DNA of 64,000 nucleotides, from contig JAJPIO010000009.1 of the NCBI GenBank assembly GCA_021324735.1, positions 124,001 through 188,000 of the forward strand, written 5' to 3'. The notes beneath the pieces are model-generated. The model searched no databases and was not told the DNA's origin. It saw only the letters and a list, made by a program, of their open reading frames with translations. The stretch comes from Bacteroidota bacterium (GTDB taxonomy: Bacteria; Bacteroidota; Ignavibacteria; Palsa-1295). Positions 59,141-64,000 of the stretch are shown piece by piece. The first letter of the stretch is position 1; each line of letters begins with the position of its first letter. Made by a program: the position numbers and the translations under genes.

Positions 59141-59194
59141 GGTAATACCTTTCTTCAATTAGAAGAGGTATGTCCAAACTCGGTGCCAAATAAT

Positions 59195-59342
59195 GAGTGG
59201 TGAATGCTGAACGGTGAATGGCTAGTGGAGAACGGAGAGTTGAGAATGGAGAATGAAATTCCCCAAAGGGGGAATCAGGAAGTTACAGCTCTTCTTCACT
59301 TCCATTCAGCGTTCATCACTCACCGTTCAGCACTCACCACTC
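59195..59342. repeat. Imperfect inverted repeat with a nested hairpin
   Basis: gagtggtgaatgctgaacggtgaatg (59195-59220) pairs with cactcaccgttcagcactcaccactc (59317-59342), 2 mismatches; inner attcccc...ggggaat at 59258-59275. Confidence 0.85.
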
Positions 59343-59589
59343 GCGATTCATCCCTCGATTTTTCGGTGCCAATCCCGGCACCAATGGTCGCGGCGGATTT
59401 GTTCGTATATTGTTCTTGTGGATGATGGGCACCTATTCGTAAGGACGATTGATGAGAAATAGGAATCATGGTCCAAATCGGCTTTTCGCAATAAAAATCG
59501 AGAAAGCCAACGCGATTAATGAATCGCAAACAAAACACAAAATCAAATTTTTTTGACTTTAGCTTAAACGCTCGCAACACGGAGAAACT

Positions 59590-60672
59590 ATGTCACTCGA
59601 CCAGGCAACTAAAGAAGCTCGTAAACGTGCACTTTCCATCGCGATGGACGCGATCGAAAAGAACCATGGTAAGGGATCGGTCATGCGTCTTGGCGATCAG
59701 CCGCACGTCAAGGTCGATGTGATCCCGACGGGTTCGCTGTCGGTGGATGCCGCGATCGGTATTGGCGGTGTGCCGCGCGGACGTATCATCGAGATCTTCG
59801 GACCGGAATCCTCTGGTAAAACGACCCTCTGTCTCCACATTATCGCCGAGGCCCAGAAGCGCGGTGGTAATGCGGCGTTTATCGATGCCGAGCATGCGCT
59901 GGATGTCAACTATGCGCGCCGGCTCGGCGTCAATGCGGACGAGCTTATTCTTTCCCAGCCGGAGTTCGGCGAGCAAGCGCTCGATATCTTAGAGCAGCTC
60001 GTTCGTTCGGCTGCGCTCGATGTCATCATTGTTGATTCCGTTGCCGCGCTTACGCCACGAGCAGAAATTGAAGGTGAGATGGGCGATGCCCAAATGGGCG
60101 CGCAGGCGCGCCTGATGTCCCAGGCGATGCGTAAGATCACGGCGGTCATCGGTAAGTCCGGCACGACGGTCATCTTCACGAACCAGCTTCGCTCGAAGAT
60201 CGGCGTGCTCTATGGTAATCCGGAGACGACGACGGGCGGTAATGCACTGAAGTTCTATGCCTCGGTCCGCCTCGATATTCGCCGCCGCGATGTGATCAAA
60301 GAGGGAACGGATATTATCGGTAACCGTGTGCGCGTTAAGGTCGTGAAGAACAAGCTGGCGCCGCCCTTCCGCGAAGTGGAGTTCGACGTGCTCTACAACG
60401 AGGGCATTTCGAAGATGGGTGACATGATCGACGTAGCGATCGAGAATAATATCATTCAGAAGTCAGGCTCGTGGTTCTCGTTCGAAGGTGAGCGTATCGG
60501 TCAGGGCCGCGATTCAGTGAAGGTGTTCCTTAAAGAGAATGCGGATTCGTTCTCGAAAGTCGAAGGTGCCGTCCGAGAGAAGCTTGGAATTTCGATCACG
60601 CCATCGAATGGTGTAATGGCTAATGGTAATGTCGCTGTCGGCGGAGTGATCGAGGAGAAGAAGAAAAAGTAA
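59590..60672 (+). CDS. recA: Recombinase RecA
   Basis: [42 protein letters not shown]...[41 protein letters not shown]. Confidence 0.98.
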   Translation: MSLDQATKEARKRALSIAMDAIEKNHGKGSVMRLGDQPHVKVDVIPTGSLSVDAAIGIGGVPRGRIIEIFGPESSGKTTLCLHIIAEAQKRGGNAAFIDAEHALDVNYARRLGVNADELILSQPEFGEQALDILEQLVRSAALDVIIVDSVAALTPRAEIEGEMGDAQMGAQARLMSQAMRKITAVIGKSGTTVIFTNQLRSKIGVLYGNPETTTGGNALKFYASVRLDIRRRDVIKEGTDIIGNRVRVKVVKNKLAPPFREVEFDVLYNEGISKMGDMIDVAIENNIIQKSGSWFSFEGERIGQGRDSVKVFLKENADSFSKVEGAVREKLGISITPSNGVMANGNVAVGGVIEEKKKK

Positions 60673-60729
60673 TGGCAGCGCCGCAGTGGAACAGAAGATA
60701 AATGCTGAGCCACTGACTTTTACAACGGT

Positions 60730-61398
60730 ATGGAAGGCAAGATCACCTCTATCGTTCGTCAGAAAAAGGATAAGAGCCGAGCCTCTATCTTTTTAGATGG
60801 TGAGTTTGCCTTCGGCGTTTGCGATCAGACTATTGCCGAGTTTCGCCTTCGTAAAGGCGATTACATCGACCGTGAGCTCTTTGAAAAGATATCGGACTTC
60901 GATCTTTTTGTCGAGTCCAAACGGATCGCTCTTGGCTTCCTGAACTATCGCGCTCGAAGTGAGAAGGAGATACGAGATCGACTTCGAAAGGATGACATCC
61001 CCGATGGTATTATTGGAAAGGTCATCGAATTTCTTCTGGAGCATAAGCTGATCGATGATGAGGCGTGGTCCCGAGCGTTCGTTCATGATAAGCTCGCCCG
61101 AAAGCCGATCTCTTCGAAGCAATTGGCGTTCGGAATGTCGCAGAAGGGAATTGATAAGGAAACGATCGAGCAGGCGATCGCTGAATTGAATGGCGAGGAA
61201 AGCGATGAGGACCGAGCGTTAAAAGCTGCCGAGAAGCGTTGGCCTCGTATCCTAAAAAGCGAGGGTGATAATAGAAAGCGCAAGCAGAAATTGTACACGT
61301 TTTTGGCGGGACGTGGGTTCTCATTCGAAGTAAACGATCGGGTCTGGCGAAAATTATCGTCGATGGATGCAGACGTTGAGGGCATCGATTCGATATAA
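60730..61398 (+). CDS. recX: Regulatory protein RecX
   Basis: ALGFLNYRARSEKEIRDRLRKDDIPDGIIGKVIEFLLEHKLIDDEAWSRAFVHDKL; directly downstream of recA. Confidence 0.88.
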   Translation: MEGKITSIVRQKKDKSRASIFLDGEFAFGVCDQTIAEFRLRKGDYIDRELFEKISDFDLFVESKRIALGFLNYRARSEKEIRDRLRKDDIPDGIIGKVIEFLLEHKLIDDEAWSRAFVHDKLARKPISSKQLAFGMSQKGIDKETIEQAIAELNGEESDEDRALKAAEKRWPRILKSEGDNRKRKQKLYTFLAGRGFSFEVNDRVWRKLSSMDADVEGIDSI

Positions 61399-61434
61399 TT
61401 TCCAATACTCGATACTTGGTATTTAGTACGCAAC

Positions 61435-62412
61435 TTGAGTCTCGCTCGCTCCATTCTGATCTTTTTCGGCGCCTTTGTTTTTTCGGCGCTCTTGTGGGCC
61501 TATGTCCGTCTTTCAGCGGCATACGAAGCGGACGTCGATCTGCCTATAAAGCTCAGTGCCCCGAAGGGATTTGCACTCACTTCAGGTCTTCCCGAGCGTC
61601 TTCATGCTCGGGTGCGTGGTGCCGGGTGGCAGATCATACTGATGAGTTTTACGAAGAATGCGGATTTCCGATTCGATCTTACGGATCGGTCGGTTCAGCC
61701 AGCGACTCCACTCGTTTTACATAGCGATGAGATCGCGAATGCTGCGATGCTGCCGAGCGAATTGCGCGTCATGAAGGTCGATCCCGATTCACTCCAGCTA
61801 CAGTTTGGCAAAGCGATCGAAAAGCGGCTGACCGTTGTGCCGCAATTGGACGTAGTGCCAGCGAAGGGCTACACTGTAGTTGGTGAGCCGCAAATTGCTC
61901 CCAGAACGGTTATGGTTACGGGCTCGCAAACGATTCTCGATTCTTTAAATACGATCCCGACCCAGGTGCTCGTTGCGAGCGATGTAAAGGAAGATGTTGA
62001 AAGCTCCCTTCCACTTAGTGATTCGCTCGATAATTTTCTTACAATTCCAAGCTCGAAAATTGCTATCCATGTAGCCGTGCAAGCGCTGGGCGAGCGGAGG
62101 ATGACGAATATTCCTGTTACGGTCGAAGCGTTGCCTCCACAGTTTGATGTAGTATTAATACCTGGCGCGATCAATGTGATGGTACGAGGTGGTGTACAAG
62201 ACCTGGCGAAGCTTTCTTCCGATGCGATTCATGCTCACGTTTCGTATACTCCATTTGTTTTCGATACGGCCCACGCCGTCGAGCCGATCGTCGATCTTCC
62301 GAAGGGTCTGACATTCTTATCGTCGGAGCCGAGCAGCCTTCGTTTTATTCTTCGTCGCAAACCAGAGCAGCCGGTATTATTAAAGCGTCCGAAGCACAAT
62401 GTTAGTCCGTGA
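61435..62412 (+). CDS. YbbR-like domain protein
   Basis: N-terminal TM segment and repeated YbbR-like units (VVPQLDVVPAKGYTVVGEPQIAPRTVMVTGSQTILDSLNTIPT). TTG start. Confidence 0.7.
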   Translation: MSLARSILIFFGAFVFSALLWAYVRLSAAYEADVDLPIKLSAPKGFALTSGLPERLHARVRGAGWQIILMSFTKNADFRFDLTDRSVQPATPLVLHSDEIANAAMLPSELRVMKVDPDSLQLQFGKAIEKRLTVVPQLDVVPAKGYTVVGEPQIAPRTVMVTGSQTILDSLNTIPTQVLVASDVKEDVESSLPLSDSLDNFLTIPSSKIAIHVAVQALGERRMTNIPVTVEALPPQFDVVLIPGAINVMVRGGVQDLAKLSSDAIHAHVSYTPFVFDTAHAVEPIVDLPKGLTFLSSEPSSLRFILRRKPEQPVLLKRPKHNVSP

Positions 62413-64000
62413 TACCTCGTTTGTTGTTGTCGACGTTGAAACGACGGGGCTCAGTTCGACGCGCCACCGCATCACCGAGATCGGTCTAGTACGAGTAGAA
62501 GGTGGCAAGATCGTAGAGTCGTATCAGCAACTCTTAAATCCGGAGCAGTTCATTCCAGCATTTATAACGCATCATACGGGTATCTCGAATGCGATGGTAT
62601 ACGGCCAACCTCGATTCGAAGATGCATTGCCTGGGATCCAGCAGTTTCTATCGAAGCAAGATGCGTTTGTTCTCACCGGGCACAATGTGAAGTTCGACTA
62701 CGGATTTCTCGTCGAGTCATTTACTCGCGCCAACCAGGAGCTTACGCTTTCTGATGCGGCAGGAGCCCAGCACTTACTGTGTACCTGTCGACTTGCCCGC
62801 CGATTGCTTCCGCAACTTCGAAGCAAATCGCTCGAAAGCGTGCAAGCCTATTTCGGAATTCGTAATGCGAAGCAACATCGAGCGCTGGAAGATGCCGAAG
62901 CGACGGCCAAAGTTCTTTCTCGCTTTATCGACCTGGCCGCTGAATTGGATATCCATTCGCTCCAGGATTTTCTGCGGCTTCAATTTGTGCGGCCGAATTA
63001 TGGCCGAAGGCAGACGAAGCGCCACTTGTCCCTTCGGGAGAAAGTACGAGCATTCCCGGAGCGGCCCGGCGTCTACACGATGATGAACGCATCGGGTGAG
63101 GTGCTGTATGTCGGCAAGGCGAAGAATTTACGAGATCGGGTCTCTTCTTATTTTTCTCGAGCTAATACGGAAGGGACAAAGCTTACGCAACTCATGCGTC
63201 TTGCAAAGGATATTACGTTCGAGGAGACCGGCAGTGAGCTTTCGGCACTTTTACTCGAGAGTAAGAAGATCAAGGAATTCCGTCCGCGCTTTAACTCGAT
63301 GGAGCGGTGGTATAAGCCGCAGAGCTTTGTTCGCCTTAGTTTGAATGAAGCCTTTCCAACGCTATCGTTCGCTCGAGAGCCAGCAGAAGATGGCGGTGAA
63401 TATTACGGTCCGTTTAAATCGAGGGAGGCTACCGAGGCGCTTATTGAAATTTTGAATCGAGCGTTTAAGCTTCGAGAGTGCGGTGATAAATTCAGGATCG
63501 GTGCTGATGTTAAGCCCTGTATCTATTACGAGATCAAGCGTTGTGATGCTCCATGCGCCTTGCTGCAAAGTGAGGGAGACTATCGCCTTGAAGTAAAGCG
63601 CCTGCAGGAGTTCCTTGCTGCCGGCCATGAAGGAATTCTTGCGATGGTCGAAAAAATGATGATGGCCGCAGCGGAACGTCTCGACTTTGAAGAGGCACAG
63701 TTTCTAAAGTTTAGATTGATCGAGTTACAGCGAGTGCTCGGTTCCGGAGAGCGGCCATCAGCGAGTGTTAGCGCCAGCGACTATGTCATTTTGAATCCGA
63801 CCGCGAACGGTGAATGTGAAGTGCTTTTTGTGCGCTATGGCCGCCTTATAAAGCAAAAGATATTGGGTGTCTTGAATTTAGATATTGCTCGATCGTGGTT
63901 GGAGAGGCAACTAAGAATGTACTTCGGGCCTACGGCGGCCATTCCACCCGAGTGTGGTAAGCCGGAGATCGATGAAATGCGTATACTTTCGCGGTGGGTC
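62399..64000 (+). CDS. DnaQ-type DEDDh exonuclease fused to a GIY-YIG/UvrC-like protein (truncated by window edge)
   Basis: Absent from the ORF track because it runs off the edge. MLVRDTSFVVVDVETTGLSSTRHRITEIGLVRVEGGKIV...HNVKFDYGFL...HRALEDAEAT, then RAFPERPGVYTMMNASGEVLYVGKAKNLRDRVSSYF...YYGPFKSREATEALIEIL. Confidence 0.88.
   Translation, partial: MLVRDTSFVVVDVETTGLSSTRHRITEIGLVRVEGGKIVESYQQLLNPEQFIPAFITHHTGISNAMVYGQPRFEDALPGIQQFLSKQDAFVLTGHNVKFDYGFLVESFTRANQELTLSDAAGAQHLLCTCRLARRLLPQLRSKSLESVQAYFGIRNAKQHRALEDAEATAKVLSRFIDLAAELDIHSLQDFLRLQFVRPNYGRRQTKRHLSLREKVRAFPERPGVYTMMNASGEVLYVGKAKNLRDRVSSYFSRANTEGTKLTQLMRLAKDITFEETGSELSALLLESKKIKEFRPRFNSMERWYKPQSFVRLSLNEAFPTLSFAREPAEDGGEYYGPFKSREATEALIEILNRAFKLRECGDKFRIGADVKPCIYYEIKRCDAPCALLQSEGDYRLEVKRLQEFLAAGHEGILAMVEKMMMAAAERLDFEEAQFLKFRLIELQRVLGSGERPSASVSASDYVILNPTANGECEVLFVRYGRLIKQKILGVLNLDIARSWLERQLRMYFGPTAAIPPECGKPEIDEMRILSRWV

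Overview
The window comes from a bacterial chromosome. It is probably Bacteroidota/Chlorobiota-like (inference), based on type IX secretion-style C-terminal tails, a bacillithiol bshC gene and a TAnnTTTG-type promoter motif. The main structure is a ~30.7 kb integrated island at 17966-48679, inserted in the 3' end of a tRNA-Arg(ACG) gene (intact copy on the minus strand at 48653-48726). It is bounded by an exact 28-nt direct repeat, with a tyrosine integrase immediately inside the left boundary. The cargo is: (i) an AAA ATPase/excisionase-like module with an iteron-like AAAGTGCA array; (ii) a compact four-gene operon (DNA methyltransferase-like, PRTase-CE-like phosphoribosyltransferase, ORC/CDC6-like ATPase, unknown 308-aa protein) that looks like a conflict/defence system; (iii) phage-like remnants (ParB-like, C5 cytosine methyltransferase, small-terminase-like HTH); (iv) a putative isoprenoid-type biosynthetic cluster with a polyprenyl synthase, a CrtC/AttH-like protein, a B12-type radical SAM protein and an unusual ferritin-like + FAD oxidoreductase + Rieske fusion; (v) secreted or lipoprotein genes with T9SS-like tails. 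Left of the island are an HD protein / nucleotide cyclase / cNMP-binding transporter locus, two giant secreted proteins and a TPR-LuxR regulator. Right of it are mostly housekeeping genes: bshC, a CPXCG protein, ybaB, recR, a heparinase-like protein, a flippase, recA, recX, a YbbR-like protein and a DnaQ-UvrC-like fusion. An inverted-repeat-bounded GxxExxY gene sits between ybaB and recR. The ORF track omits ORFs that run off the window, so the first and last CDS were read directly from the sequence. All functional calls come from motif reading without database searches.
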